Shown in pieces: positions 48,983 through 61,196 of a DNA stretch of 64,000 nt (position 1 is its first letter; every line of letters begins with the position of its first letter). The notes beneath the pieces are model-generated. The model saw only the letters and a program-made list of their open reading frames with translations, ran no database searches and was not told where the DNA came from. The translations under genes and the position numbers were made by a program. The DNA is from Mycobacterium sp. 050128 (lineage in GTDB: Bacteria; Actinomycetota; Actinomycetes; Mycobacteriales; Mycobacteriaceae): positions 496,001 to 560,000 of the forward strand of contig NZ_JAZGLW010000004.1 of NCBI RefSeq assembly GCF_036409155.1, in the 5' to 3' direction.

Positions 48983-50691
48983 GTCGAGTCAGCGTAGGCG
49001 TCGGGTGCCGACTCGGAGCGAGGGGTGGCGCGCGCGGTCTCGACGGTCGCGGGGGGCTGGGCGCCGGGCGGCCCCTCGCCGTTGTCGATCGGCGCGGACT
49101 GCAGCGGCCGCCACGGCAGGCGGGTGTACGTCAGCGCGACCAGCACGGCCATCACCGCCGCGCTGGCCAGCGTGGCATCCAGGATCTGGAACAGCGCAAA
49201 GCGGTCGCCGTTGGCGGTCGGTCCGAAGATCCCGACGACGAGCGTGATCACGATGACCGTCTCGCGGAAGCCGGTGCGCGTCGCCCAGCAGGCCAGCGGA
49301 ATGATCGCCCACAGCAGGTACCAGGGCTGCACGACGGGAAACAGCAGCACGCAGATGCCCAGCGCGACGCCCAGGCCGCCGATCGGGTGCAGCCGGCCGC
49401 GGAACACCGCGAACAGCAACCAGCTGACCAGCACCATGATGATCAGCACGCCGATAAAACGGGTCAGAGCCAGCACGGCAGTGGTGTGATCGCCCAGGCC
49501 CAGCAGAATTCCGACCTGCCCGGTGGCCAGGGCCAGCAGCGTTGGTGGCGACATCCAGCTGCGCACGACGTTGGCGGTGCCCAGCGTGAACATCCAGCCG
49601 AATCCGAGCCCGCTGGCCCAGCCCACCAGGCCCATCACCGCCAGCGACAGCGACCCGATCCCGCCGCCGGCCAGCAGCAGCGCGCGCAGGGTGCCGCCCC
49701 AGCGGTGAGCCAGCGCCATCGTGACGAATCCCAGCGCCAACAGCGAGGGCAGCTTCACCTGCGAGGACAGCGTGATCAGGATGGACCCTGCCAGCAACAT
49801 GCCCAGCGGCTCCCAGTCGGGGCCCAACCGTCGCCACGAGACGGGCCGCAGTTGTGGCGCATCGATACCGCGCAGCGCGTACTCGGCGCCGGCCAGCATC
49901 AACCCGAGCATCAGCGCTTCGTTGTGGATGCCGGCGACCAGATGCATCAGCAACAGCGGATTGGCCACGCCCAGCCACAGCGCGCTGACCTCGGCGACGC
50001 CGCAACGCCGGGCCAGCCGCGGTACGGCCCACACGATCATCGCCACACCGGCCAGCACCACCAACCGGTGGCAGAGCACCGCGGCGACGATGTTCTCGCC
50101 GGTCAGCGCCGAGATGCCGCGCCCGATCCACAGGAACAACGGCCCGTAGGGGGCCGGCGTCTCGCGCCACACGCTGGGCACCGACAGGGTGAACACATGG
50201 CCGAGACCTAGCCCGGACGCGGGACCGACCTGGTAGGGGTCGAGGCCCTCCAGCGAGATCTGGCTCTGGGCCAGGTAGGAGTAGACATCCTTGCTGTACA
50301 TCGGCGGCGCGATCAGCAGCGGCAGCATCCACAGCACCAGGGTGCGATCCAGGTCGCCGCGCGACATCTGCCGCTTGCCCAGCGCGAATCGGCCCAGCAT
50401 CAGCCAGGCCAGCGCCATCATGACCGCCCCGACCGTGGTCATCGTCAACGACACCGTCTGGATGCGGGACGGCAGGTTCAGCAGCCGCACGCCGAACGTG
50501 GGGTCCTGGACGACGGGACGGGCGCCGGCGCCCAGGGCGCCGATCCCCATCAGGACCGTTCCGGTGGCGCCGAACAGGCGGGTGCGCCGAAGTGCGGTGA
50601 GTTCGGTCTCATTAAGCGGTGAGCCCACGGGCTTCTCGTCGCCGTGCAACGCGGCGATCGAGGAGCTCAGCGAGTGGTGGCGCTCTGCCAT
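48979..50691 (-). CDS. mptB: Alpha-1,6-mannopyranosyltransferase MptB
   Basis: This GT-C type polyprenyl-phosphomannose-dependent glycosyltransferase acts on the periplasmic face to build the lipomannan core. The 570-residue protein has about 13-14 membrane helices. The first extracytoplasmic region has PPMYSKDVYSYLAQSQISLE, with the catalytic acid expected in KDVYSY, followed by LDPYQVGPASGLGLGH. It corresponds to Rv1459c. A TACGCT box lies 6 bases before the ATG. The C-terminal tail is soluble and disordered. Confidence 0.92.
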   Translation of the reverse strand: MAERHHSLSSSIAALHGDEKPVGSPLNETELTALRRTRLFGATGTVLMGIGALGAGARPVVQDPTFGVRLLNLPSRIQTVSLTMTTVGAVMMALAWLMLGRFALGKRQMSRGDLDRTLVLWMLPLLIAPPMYSKDVYSYLAQSQISLEGLDPYQVGPASGLGLGHVFTLSVPSVWRETPAPYGPLFLWIGRGISALTGENIVAAVLCHRLVVLAGVAMIVWAVPRLARRCGVAEVSALWLGVANPLLLMHLVAGIHNEALMLGLMLAGAEYALRGIDAPQLRPVSWRRLGPDWEPLGMLLAGSILITLSSQVKLPSLLALGFVTMALAHRWGGTLRALLLAGGGIGSLSLAVMGLVGWASGLGFGWMFTLGTANVVRSWMSPPTLLALATGQVGILLGLGDHTTAVLALTRFIGVLIIMVLVSWLLFAVFRGRLHPIGGLGVALGICVLLFPVVQPWYLLWAIIPLACWATRTGFRETVIVITLVVGIFGPTANGDRFALFQILDATLASAAVMAVLVALTYTRLPWRPLQSAPIDNGEGPPGAQPPATVETARATPRSESAPDAYADST

Positions 50692-50697
50692 CAGTGC

Positions 50698-50703
50698 AGC
50701 GTA
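50698..50703 (-). promoter_or_regulatory. -10 box for mptB, leaderless layout
   Basis: On the minus strand TACGCT is followed by 6 bases and the ATG at 50691, without a ribosome binding site. It drives mptB and the ABC exporter. Confidence 0.5.
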
Positions 50704-50799
50704 GCGGCATGTCGCGAAGCCGCCGCCCGGTGCTCACCGCGCGATCGGGACGACCCGCCACTGAGGGCAGCCTTGCTAGACCGATTTCCGGAATTGCGT

Positions 50800-50811
50800 C
50801 ACACTGGTGTG
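50800..50811 (+). promoter_or_regulatory. Candidate SufR operator before sufR
   Basis: CACACTGGTGTG (arms CACAC and GTGTG around TG) abuts the GTG start of sufR at 50812. SufR represses its own operon in mycobacteria. This inverted repeat at the start of the operon is the best visible operator candidate. Confidence 0.5.
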
Positions 50812-51561
50812 GTGAAAATCCGGACCGCTGAGGAAGCCCAGGGAGCCGGCGTCGTGCCTGCAACCGGTGCCGCGGCTCCGACCATCATGCCGGACGGTCA
50901 CACCCGCCGCGCCATCGTGCGGCTGCTGCTGGAATCCGGGTCGATCACCGTCAGCGAGATCTGTGACCGGCTGGGTCTGGCGGCCGCCGGCGTGCGGCGT
51001 CACCTGGACGCGCTGATCGACGCGGGCGACGCGGAATCGGCGGCTGCCGCGGCATGGCAGCAGGCCGGACGCGGGCGCCCCGCGAAGCGTTTCCGGTTGA
51101 CGGCGGCCGGCCGGGCCAAGCTCGACCACTCCTACGACGACCTGGCGGTCGCGGCCATGCGCCAACTGCGCGAGATCGGTGGACAGGGTGCGCTGCAGAC
51201 GTTCGCCCGGCGCCGTATCGACACGATCCTGGCCGACGTCGAGCCCGCCGGCAGTGCCGACGACGCCGCCGTCGAGGCCGCCGCCGAGCGGGTGGCCGGT
51301 GCGCTGACGAAGGCCGGCTACGTCGCCACCACGACCCGGGTGGGCCCGCCGCTGCACGGCGTGCAGATCTGCCAGCACCACTGCCCGGTATCGCATGTCG
51401 CCGAGGAATTCCCGGAATTGTGCGAGGCCGAGCGGGAAGCCATGGCCGAAGTTCTCGGCACTCACGTGCAGCGGTTGGCGACGATCGTCAACGGCGATTG
51501 CGCCTGTACCACCCATGTACCGCTCGCACCGGTTGCGAGCAACACCGCAAGCAAGACCTAG
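50812..51561 (+). CDS. sufR: Iron-sulfur-sensing repressor SufR
   Basis: This 249-residue regulator has an N-terminal winged helix-turn-helix (RRAIVRLLLESGSITVSEIC, RLGLAAAGVRRHLDALIDAG). The C-terminal sensor domain carries the cluster-ligating cysteines in QICQHHCPVSHVAEEFPELC and NGDCACTTH. The GTG at 50812 is my choice; a TTG at 50794 would add six residues. It is the first gene of the suf operon and is expected to repress it when its cluster is intact. Confidence 0.92.
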   Translation: MKIRTAEEAQGAGVVPATGAAAPTIMPDGHTRRAIVRLLLESGSITVSEICDRLGLAAAGVRRHLDALIDAGDAESAAAAAWQQAGRGRPAKRFRLTAAGRAKLDHSYDDLAVAAMRQLREIGGQGALQTFARRRIDTILADVEPAGSADDAAVEAAAERVAGALTKAGYVATTTRVGPPLHGVQICQHHCPVSHVAEEFPELCEAEREAMAEVLGTHVQRLATIVNGDCACTTHVPLAPVASNTASKT

Positions 51562-51612
51562 CATCATGCGGCGCCCAGCCCGCGCCCGCACCAACACCAA
51601 AGGAGCGTCCGA

Positions 51613-53076
51613 ATGACTCTCACGCCAGAGGCAACCACGCCGTCGGTTACCGGAGCGCCTCCAGCACCCCTGACCCAGGAGCAGGCGATCGCATCCCTGG
51701 GCAAGTACGGCTACGGCTGGTCGGATTCCGACGTGGCGGGCGCCAGCGCGCAGCGCGGGCTTTCTGAGGCGGTCGTCCGGGACATCTCGGCGAAGAAGAG
51801 CGAGCCCGAGTGGATGCTGCAGATCCGGCTGAAGGCGTTGCGGACCTTCGACAAGAAGCCGATGCCGAACTGGGGTTCCAACCTCGAGGGCATCCACTTC
51901 GACAACATCAAGTACTTCGTGCGCTCCAGCGAGAAGCAGGCCGCGACCTGGGACGATCTGCCCGCCGACATCAAGAACACCTACGACAGGCTGGGCATCC
52001 CGGAAGCCGAGAAGCAGCGACTGGTCTCCGGTGTCGCCGCCCAGTACGAGTCAGAGGTGGTCTACCACTCCATCCGTGAGGATCTGGAGAAGCTGGGCGT
52101 CATCTTCCTCGACACCGACAGCGGTCTGCGGGAACACCCGGAGATCTTCAAGCAGTACTTCGGCAGCGTGATCCCCGCCGGCGACAACAAGTTCTCCGCG
52201 CTCAATACCGCTGTCTGGTCGGGCGGTTCGTTCATCTACGTGCCGCCGGGCGTGCACGTCGACATCCCGCTGCAGGCCTACTTCCGGATCAACACCGAGA
52301 ACATGGGCCAGTTCGAGCGCACCCTGATCATCGTCGACGAGGGTGCCTTCGTGCACTACGTCGAGGGCTGTACCGCGCCGATCTACAAGAGCGACTCGCT
52401 GCACTCCGCGGTGGTCGAGATCATCGTGAAGCCCGGTGGCCGTTGCCGGTACACGACGATCCAGAACTGGTCGAACAACGTGTACAACCTGGTCACCAAG
52501 CGTGCCCGCGCCGAAGCCGGCGCCACGATGGAGTGGGTCGACGGCAACATCGGGTCCAAGGTGACGATGAAGTACCCGGCGGTCTGGATGACCGGCGAAT
52601 ACGCCAAGGGCGAGGTGCTCTCGGTGGCGTTCGCCGGCGAGGGTCAGCACCAGGACACCGGCGCCAAGATGCTGCACCTGGCGCCCAACACGTCGAGCAA
52701 CATCGTCTCCAAGTCGGTGGCACGCGGCGGTGGCCGCGCGTCCTACCGCGGCCTGGTGCAGGTGAACAAGGGCGCCCACGGATCGCGCTCCAGCGTGAAA
52801 TGCGATGCGCTGCTTGTCGATACGATCAGCCGCAGCGACACCTACCCGTACGTCGACATCCGTGAGGACGACGTGACGATGGGTCACGAGGCCACCGTGT
52901 CCAAGGTCAGCGAGGACCAGCTCTTCTACCTGATGAGCCGCGGCATGACCGAGGACGAGGCGATGGCGATGGTCGTGCGCGGCTTCGTCGAGCCGATCGC
53001 CAAGGAACTGCCGATGGAGTACGCGCTGGAGCTCAACCGGCTGATCGAGCTGCAGATGGAAGGTGCGGTCGGTTAG
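51613..53076 (+). CDS. sufB: Fe-S assembly scaffold SufB, intein-free
   Basis: This core scaffold of the SufBCD complex has 487 residues. The start follows AAAGGAG. Conserved blocks are [60 protein letters not shown] and [20 protein letters not shown]. In M. tuberculosis SufB carries a large intein; from memory the precursor has 846 residues and 252 flank the intein on the N side. Here residue 253 is the cysteine of EGC-TAP and the sequence runs straight through, so the site is empty. It overlaps sufD by 1 base. Confidence 0.97.
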   Translation: MTLTPEATTPSVTGAPPAPLTQEQAIASLGKYGYGWSDSDVAGASAQRGLSEAVVRDISAKKSEPEWMLQIRLKALRTFDKKPMPNWGSNLEGIHFDNIKYFVRSSEKQAATWDDLPADIKNTYDRLGIPEAEKQRLVSGVAAQYESEVVYHSIREDLEKLGVIFLDTDSGLREHPEIFKQYFGSVIPAGDNKFSALNTAVWSGGSFIYVPPGVHVDIPLQAYFRINTENMGQFERTLIIVDEGAFVHYVEGCTAPIYKSDSLHSAVVEIIVKPGGRCRYTTIQNWSNNVYNLVTKRARAEAGATMEWVDGNIGSKVTMKYPAVWMTGEYAKGEVLSVAFAGEGQHQDTGAKMLHLAPNTSSNIVSKSVARGGGRASYRGLVQVNKGAHGSRSSVKCDALLVDTISRSDTYPYVDIREDDVTMGHEATVSKVSEDQLFYLMSRGMTEDEAMAMVVRGFVEPIAKELPMEYALELNRLIELQMEGAVG

Positions 53077-54259
53077 TGACGAATGTGACTGAAGCGGTTG
53101 AGGGTTCGGCCCTCACCGCTGCCAATAAGGGTGGGCTGTTCGCGTCCTTCGACGTGGACGCCTTCGAGGTTCCGCACGGTCGCGACGAGCTCTGGCGGTT
53201 CACCCCGCTGCGACGGTTGCGCGGACTGCACGACGGCTCGGCCGTCGCCAACGGCAAGGCCGACATCAGTGTCGGCGAACAGCCCGGCGTACAGACCGAA
53301 ATCGTGCGCCGCGGCGACGAGCGTCTTGGCCAGGGCGGTGTCCCCGCCGATCGTGTTGCGGCCCAAGCGTTCTCGTCGTTCAACTCCGCGACGGTGGTGA
53401 CCGTCGCGCGTGACACCGAGGTCGCCAAGCCGATCGAAATCGCGATCACCGGGCCCGGCGAGGGCGCGGTCGCCTACGGGCATCTGCAGATCCGCGTCGA
53501 AGAACTCGCCCGCGCGATCTTCGTCATCGACCTGCGCGGCAGCGGGACCTACGCCGACAACGTCGAGATCATCGTCGGCGACGCGGCAGCCGTCAGGGTG
53601 ATCTGGATCGCCGACTGGGCCGACGACATGGTGCACGTCAGCGCCCATCACGCACGGCTGGGCAAGGATTCGGTGCTCGGCCACGTCAACGTGACGCTCG
53701 GGGGCGATCTGGTGCGTACGTCGACGACGGTGCGATTCACCGCGCCCGGCGGCGACGCCCAGCTGCTCGGTACCTACTTCGCCGACGACGGTCAGCACTT
53801 CGAATCGCGGTTGCTCGTCGACCACGCGCAGCCCAACTGCCGCTCGGACGTGTTGTACAAGGGTGCGCTGCAAGGCGATCCGGACTCCGCGCGGCCCGAC
53901 GCCCACACGGTCTGGATCGGCGATGTGCTGATCAGGGCCGAGGCCACCGGCACCGACACGTATGAGGCGAACCGCAATCTGGTGCTCACCGACGGCGCCC
54001 GCGCCGATTCGGTACCCAACCTCGAGATCGAGACGGGCGAGATCGTCGGCGCCGGACATGCAAGTGCCACCGGAAGATTCGACGACGAGCAGGTGTTTTA
54101 TCTGCGGGCCCGCGGTATCCCGGAGGACCAGGCCCGCCGGCTGATTGTGCGCGGCTTCTTCGCCGAGATCATCCAGAAGATCGCCGTGGCCGCCGTGCGC
54201 GAACGGCTGACCGAGGCCATCGAACACGAACTTGAGTTAACCGAAGGAACCAAGAACTG

Positions 54260-54260
<1 letters not shown>
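53076..54260 (+). CDS. sufD: Fe-S assembly protein SufD
   Basis: This 394-residue partner of SufB has the same right-handed beta-helix core. The conserved N-terminus is VPHGRDELWRFTPLRRLRGL, and later FDDEQVFYLRARGIPEDQAR precedes RLIVRGFFAEIIQKI. It starts with a GTG sharing one base with the sufB stop (TAGTG) and its TGA shares one base with the sufC ATG. The three proteins are thus made in close coupling for the SufBC2D complex. Confidence 0.95.
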
Positions 54261-56337
<2,077 letters not shown>

Positions 56338-56340
56338 GCC

Positions 56341-56802
56341 GTGCGTCTGGAGCAGATGTATCAGGACGTGATCCTCGATCACTACAAACACCCGCAGCAT
56401 CGCGGGCTGCGCGAGCCGTTCGGCGCGCAGGTGTCTCACGTGAACCCGATCTGCGGCGACGAGGTCACGCTGCGGGTGGCGTTGTCCGACGACGGCCAGA
56501 CCGTCACCGATGTTTCCTATGACGGGCAGGGCTGTTCGATCAGCCAGGCAGCCACCTCGGTGCTGACCCAGCAGGTCATCGGACAGAGCGTGGGGGAGGC
56601 GCTGAAGACCATCACCGCGTTCACCGAAATGGTGTCGTCGCGGGGAACGGTCGAAGGCGACGAGGACGTGCTGGGCGACGGCATCGCCTTCGCCGGAGTT
56701 GCCAAGTACCCGGCCCGGGTGAAATGTGCTCTGCTGGGCTGGATGGCATGCAAAGACGCACTGGCCCAAGCCAGCCATGCTTTCGAGGAGGACCAACGAT
56801 GA
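56341..56802 (+). CDS. sufU: Zinc-dependent sulfur-transfer protein SufU
   Basis: This 153-residue IscU-like protein accepts sulfur from SufS. The three conserved cysteines are in NPICGDEVTL near 40, YDGQGCSISQAATSVL near 66 and ARVKCALLGWMACKDAL near 127, with an acidic ligand in CGDE. The SufU-type insertion between the second and third cysteines is present. The GTG start is 3 bp after the sufS stop, and its own stop overlaps sufT (ATGA). Confidence 0.95.
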   Translation: MRLEQMYQDVILDHYKHPQHRGLREPFGAQVSHVNPICGDEVTLRVALSDDGQTVTDVSYDGQGCSISQAATSVLTQQVIGQSVGEALKTITAFTEMVSSRGTVEGDEDVLGDGIAFAGVAKYPARVKCALLGWMACKDALAQASHAFEEDQR

Positions 56803-57146
56803 GCGAAACCACCGCACCCGACCAGGAATTCATCGCCGACCTCGAGGAGGCGATGCGCGACGTCGTCGACCCCGAACTCGGGATCAACGTCGTCGACCTG
56901 GGACTGGTCTACGGCCTCAACGTCGAACAGGGCGACGAGGGCAAGGTCGCGACCATTGACATGACGCTGACGTCGGCGGCCTGCCCGCTGACCGATGTGA
57001 TCGAAGACCAGTCGCGCAGCGCCCTGGTCGGCAGCGGTCTGGTCAACGACATCCGGATCAACTGGGTGTGGAACCCGCCGTGGGGCCCGGACAAGATCAC
57101 CGAGGACGGACGCGAGCAGTTGCGCGCCCTCGGCTTCACCGTTTAG
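56799..57146 (+). CDS. sufT: MIP18/DUF59 Fe-S maturation protein SufT
   Basis: This 115-residue MIP18-family protein carries the typical LEEAMRDVVDPELGINVVDL and LTSAACPLTDVIEDQSRSAL with its single conserved cysteine. The C-terminus is VWNPPWGPDKITEDGREQLR. It corresponds to Rv1466. The ATG at 56799 overlaps the sufU stop; a longer reading upstream is only the sufU shadow. It ends the suf operon and overlaps the end of the convergent lipoprotein gene by 4 bases. Confidence 0.93.
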   Translation: MSETTAPDQEFIADLEEAMRDVVDPELGINVVDLGLVYGLNVEQGDEGKVATIDMTLTSAACPLTDVIEDQSRSALVGSGLVNDIRINWVWNPPWGPDKITEDGREQLRALGFTV

Positions 57147-57928
57147 CTGCGGTGACCCGCGGGCTTTTTGCCTCCACATTTGCCGTCGTGGGCGGGACGC
57201 AGGTCGATGCTCGTCGCTTGTAGCGTGCCGCTGCCGTCCTGAGTCCCTTGCGCCGTCATGCATTTGCCTTGCGCGATGGCCTGGGTGTCGGCACCGGCCT
57301 GCTTGTTGTATCGCGTCTGGTCGGTGACCGTGACCGGCGTCTGCGAGCTGGCGCCGCCGGAATCGGTGCTCGTGACGGTGATGGTGTTACCGGCGACGGA
57401 CGTGACGGTGCCCCGCAGCGGGGCGTGCTTGGCGGGCGCGCCGGATGGCGCGGGAGTTGTCGAGTCGCCGGGCGCGGCCGGCTTGCCGGGCGGGCACTTC
57501 CCGTCGACGGCGGGGCTCACCCGCACCGACGCCGCGGTGATCGGCTGGCCGGGCTGGGATTCCTGGTGGGCGGGCCGCACAGTGACGCAACTGCCGGCGG
57601 TGACGTCGCCGAGCGCGGCCGGGGTCACCTCGGTGACTTTGGTCGACGGCGTGAAAGCGACGGCGGCATTGCCCTTTTCCTGGGTGACCTGGGCCGTGTT
57701 TCCTGACACCGACGCGATCAGTCCACGCACCCGAGCCTGGCCGGCGGCCGGCGGCGTCGTCGTGGGTGCCGTCGCCGATGGCGACGCGGAACTTGTGGTG
57801 CTGGCTGAGGTGGCCGGTCTGGACGTGTTCGACGAACCGCACGCCACGACGGATGCCGCGGTGACTCCGGTGACCGCGAGCAAGGCGAACCGGGCGAGCC
57901 GAGACGGGTGAGAGCTGGCAGGCAACAA
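57143..57928 (-). CDS. DUF5666-type lipoprotein
   Basis: This 261-residue protein starts at a TTG behind GGAGA and has a hydrophobic signal with the lipobox-like SVVAC at about 26-30. A serine/threonine-rich linker follows ([20 protein letters not shown]). It then has two beta-rich repeats, RVRGLIASVSGNTAQVTQEK and PLRGTVTSVAGNTITVTSTD, typical of DUF5666, each followed by a cysteine-containing strand (GSCVTVRP, GKCMTAQG). The C-terminus is basic (GKCGGKKPAGHRS). Function is unknown; it is probably a surface lipoprotein. Confidence 0.8.
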   Translation of the reverse strand: MLPASSHPSRLARFALLAVTGVTAASVVACGSSNTSRPATSASTTSSASPSATAPTTTPPAAGQARVRGLIASVSGNTAQVTQEKGNAAVAFTPSTKVTEVTPAALGDVTAGSCVTVRPAHQESQPGQPITAASVRVSPAVDGKCPPGKPAAPGDSTTPAPSGAPAKHAPLRGTVTSVAGNTITVTSTDSGGASSQTPVTVTDQTRYNKQAGADTQAIAQGKCMTAQGTQDGSGTLQATSIDLRPAHDGKCGGKKPAGHRS

Positions 57929-58105
57929 CGTTTCTCCAATCGTCGGGTTGGTCCCAACGACGGGTCTACCGGATCCAGCTGTGCCCGAGCTATGAGTTCA
58001 CGCCGCCAAGGTGTAGGGCGCGGTTGGCCCCCCACGAATTGGGGTATGCCCGGCTCAGCCCATCTCGATGTGGGTGTCGGTTTCTGGGGGGATGAGTGAT
58101 CGGCG

Positions 58106-59077
58106 ATGGTCGGCTGGCTGGACGACTTGCAGCGACGGAACCGCAGCGTGAGCGTGGCCGTCGCGGCCATCTACAAATATCTCGATGATCAAGGCGGCTA
58201 TCTGGCCGCGCTGATCACCTACTACGGCTTCGTGTCGATGTTTCCGATGCTGTTGTTGTTGACCACCGGGCTGGGTGTGGTGCTTGCCGGCCATCCCGAC
58301 CTGCAGGAGCAGGTGCTGCACAGCGCCTTGAGCCAGTTCCCGGTGATCGGCAGCCAGCTGCATCAGCCCGCAGGGCTCAGCGGGGGGACGGTCGCCGTGG
58401 TGGTCGGGATCCTGGGGGCGCTCTACGGCGGGCTCGGCGTCGGCCAAGCCGTGCAGAACGCCATGGACTCGGTGTGGGCCGTGCCGAAAAACAAGCGTCC
58501 CAACCCGATTCGGGCCCGCGTGCGCAGCTTCGGATTGCTGTTCGTGCTCGGCTCGGCGGTGATCGCGGCGACGGTGCTGTCCGGGATCGCCCGGACGACT
58601 CAGGAATTGGGCATCTTCGGAAAGATCGGTGTCACACTCACCGCCGTGGCGATCAACGCCCTGATCTGCCTGGTGGCCTTCAAGATGACCACCACAAAGG
58701 AACTCACCTACCGGCAGGTGCTGCCGGGAGCCGTTGCAGCAGCACTCATTTGGCAGATACTGCAGTGGTTCGGCGCCGGCTACATCCAGCACACGGTCAA
58801 GACGGCCAGCGCCACCAACAGTGTCTTCGCCTTGGTGCTGGGGTTGCTTGCCTTCCTGTATCTGGTGTCGACGACGCTGGTGCTGTGCGCCGAGATGAAC
58901 GTCGTCCTGGTCGAGCAGCTGTACCCGCGCGCATTGCTCAGCGCATTCAGCGACGAGGCCGAACTCACGCCGGCCGATCGGCGGATTTACGCCAAGCGGG
59001 CGAAAGCCGAACGCGTCAAACGGCTCGAGCGGGTGATCGTCAGGTTCAACGACGTCAACAGGCCCGTGACGCCGTAG
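58106..59077 (+). CDS. YihY/BrkB family inner-membrane protein
   Basis: This 323-residue protein of the YihY/virulence factor BrkB family was once wrongly called ribonuclease BN. It has about six membrane helices, with the family's YLAALITYYGFVSMFPMLLL near 33, the GLGVGQAVQNAMDSVWAVPK segment, and LVSTTLVLCAEMNVVLVEQL near the end. A basic cytoplasmic tail follows (YAKRAKAERVKRLERVIVRF). Its function is not established. It converges on fadE15. Confidence 0.88.
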   Translation: MVGWLDDLQRRNRSVSVAVAAIYKYLDDQGGYLAALITYYGFVSMFPMLLLLTTGLGVVLAGHPDLQEQVLHSALSQFPVIGSQLHQPAGLSGGTVAVVVGILGALYGGLGVGQAVQNAMDSVWAVPKNKRPNPIRARVRSFGLLFVLGSAVIAATVLSGIARTTQELGIFGKIGVTLTAVAINALICLVAFKMTTTKELTYRQVLPGAVAAALIWQILQWFGAGYIQHTVKTASATNSVFALVLGLLAFLYLVSTTLVLCAEMNVVLVEQLYPRALLSAFSDEAELTPADRRIYAKRAKAERVKRLERVIVRFNDVNRPVTP

Positions 59078-59087
59078 CCGCGCTCGC

Positions 59088-60917
59088 TCAGAACGCGTCT
59101 TCGGAAATACGCATGACGTCGTCGTCGATGGATTCGATGACGCGGCGCAGCGAGGTCAGTTTCGGCAGCATGTTCTTACCGAAGAACGCCGACGTCGCGA
59201 TCTTGCCCCGATAGAACGCCACGTCCTTGTCGGCGGGGTTGTCGGCCAGCGCCGCGTGCGCGACCCCGGCCTGCACCAGCAGTCGCCAGCCGATCAGCAG
59301 GTCGCCGACCGCGAGCAGATAGCGCACCGAACCGAGCCCCACCTTGTAAATCTCGGTCGGGTGCTGCGTCGCGGACATCAGGTAACCGGTCAACGCGCCG
59401 GTCATCGCGGTGACCTCGTCGAGGGCGGTTTGCACCGCCTGCGCTTGCGGTTTCAGCTCCTCGTCACAGTTGTCGATGGTGTTGGTGATCTGAGCGGTGA
59501 CAAACTGCAGCGCCGCGCCGTGGTCGCGAACGATCTTGCGGAAGAAGAAGTCCAGGGCCTGGATCGCGGTGGTGCCCTCGTAGAGCGAATCGATCTTGGA
59601 GTCGCGGATGTACTGCTCCATCGGGTAGTCCTGCAGGAAGCCCGAGCCGCCCAGCGTCTGCAACGACTCCGTCAGGACTTCGTACGCGCGCTCGGAACTC
59701 ACGCCCTTGACGATGGGCAGCAGCAGATCGTCGACGCGGTGCGCCATCTCGTGGTCGGCGCCCGAAACCTGTTGTGCGAGAGCATCATCCTGATGCGCTG
59801 CGGCATACATGTAGAGCGCTCGCAGTCCTTCGGCGTAAGCCTTCTGGGTCATCAGGCTGCGCCGCACGTCGGGGTGGTGCATGATCGTGACCCGCGGTGC
59901 GGTCTTGTCGGTCATCTGGGTCAGATCGGCGCCCTGCACCCGCTCCTTGGCGTAGGCCAGTGCGTTGAGGTAGCCGGTGGACAGCGTGCCGGCGGCTTTG
60001 ACGCCGATGGTCATGCGCGCGTGTTCGATCACCGTGAACATCTGCGCGATCCCGTTGTGTACGCCGCCGACCAGATAACCCACGGCCGGCACATCCGTGG
60101 CGCCGAACGTCATCTCGCAGGTGGGGGAGGACTTGATGCCCATCTTGTGTTCGAGCCCCGTCACGAAAACCCCGTTGCGCGGGCCGAGTTCGAACGTGTC
60201 GGGGTCGAACAAATAGTTCGGCACGTAGAACAGGCTCAGCCCCTTGGTGCCCGGGCCGGCACCCTCCGGGCGGGCCAGCACGAGGTGCCAGACGTTGTCG
60301 GCGGTGTCGCCGACGTCGCCTCCGGAAATGAACCGCTTAACACCCTCGATGTGCCAGGTGCCGTCGGGTTGCTCGATGGCCTTGCTGCGGCCCGCTCCGA
60401 CGTCGGAGCCCGCATCGGGTTCGGTGAGCACCATGGTGGCCGCCCAGCCACGCTCGACACCCTCTGCCGCCCAACGCTTTTGCTGCTCGTCGCCCTCGGC
60501 GTAAAGCGCTTGCGCCATAAAGGGACCCAGGCAGAAGAAGCTCGCGGACGGGTTGGCGCAGAAGATCATCTCGTTGACCGCCCACGCCAGCGGGGGTGGC
60601 GCGGGCATGCCACCGATTCCTTCGTCCAATCCGAGGCGCCACCACTCGGCGTCCTTGATCGCCTGCACGGTCTTGGCCAACTCGGGCGCCACGCTGATCG
60701 TGTGCGCGTCGGGGTCGAACACCGGCGGGTTGCGGTCGGCGAACGCGAAGGTCTCGGCTACCGGGCCCTCGGCCAGGCGGGCGGCTTCGGACAAGATGGT
60801 CCGCACCGTGTCAGCGTCCAGCTCGCTGTACTGCCCGGCGCCGAGAACAGCGCCTACCTCGAGAACTTCGAAGATGTTGAACTCGAGATCACGGACGTTA
60901 GCGATGTAGTGGCCCAA
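59088..60917 (-). CDS. fadE15: Acyl-CoA dehydrogenase FadE15
   Basis: This 609-residue flavoprotein is a long-type acyl-CoA dehydrogenase of beta-oxidation. FAD- and substrate-binding blocks are [20 protein letters not shown] near 170 and [10 protein letters not shown]. The catalytic glutamate is expected in [20 protein letters not shown] near 435. The start is a TTG at 60917 behind GAGGGAGA, giving [20 protein letters not shown]. The open frame continuing to 61010 has no ribosome binding site. It corresponds to Rv1467c and matches the length I remember. Confidence 0.95.
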   Translation of the reverse strand: MGHYIANVRDLEFNIFEVLEVGAVLGAGQYSELDADTVRTILSEAARLAEGPVAETFAFADRNPPVFDPDAHTISVAPELAKTVQAIKDAEWWRLGLDEGIGGMPAPPPLAWAVNEMIFCANPSASFFCLGPFMAQALYAEGDEQQKRWAAEGVERGWAATMVLTEPDAGSDVGAGRSKAIEQPDGTWHIEGVKRFISGGDVGDTADNVWHLVLARPEGAGPGTKGLSLFYVPNYLFDPDTFELGPRNGVFVTGLEHKMGIKSSPTCEMTFGATDVPAVGYLVGGVHNGIAQMFTVIEHARMTIGVKAAGTLSTGYLNALAYAKERVQGADLTQMTDKTAPRVTIMHHPDVRRSLMTQKAYAEGLRALYMYAAAHQDDALAQQVSGADHEMAHRVDDLLLPIVKGVSSERAYEVLTESLQTLGGSGFLQDYPMEQYIRDSKIDSLYEGTTAIQALDFFFRKIVRDHGAALQFVTAQITNTIDNCDEELKPQAQAVQTALDEVTAMTGALTGYLMSATQHPTEIYKVGLGSVRYLLAVGDLLIGWRLLVQAGVAHAALADNPADKDVAFYRGKIATSAFFGKNMLPKLTSLRRVIESIDDDVMRISEDAF

Positions 60918-61196
60918 GACATCTCCCTCGACTGGTCCGTCCGGCGACGGATCATCAGCCCTAAGTCTGTCCGAGCGGGGAAAACCTCCGCAACCGTAAC
61001 CTCGGAGCACTCACCGTTGTCGCCCGCAACCGAAAACCCAACTGTTCATTGGGAAGATCGGCCCGCGTCACCGTCCCCGCGCAGCGGTGCGCGCCGTCGC
61101 GCTGGCCAATCGCTGCTGGCGGGAGCAGGATGGGAGCTGCGCCAATGTCGACATTCGCGCGGGAACATCCAAGCAGTACCGGGCGTTAGGCGAAAT

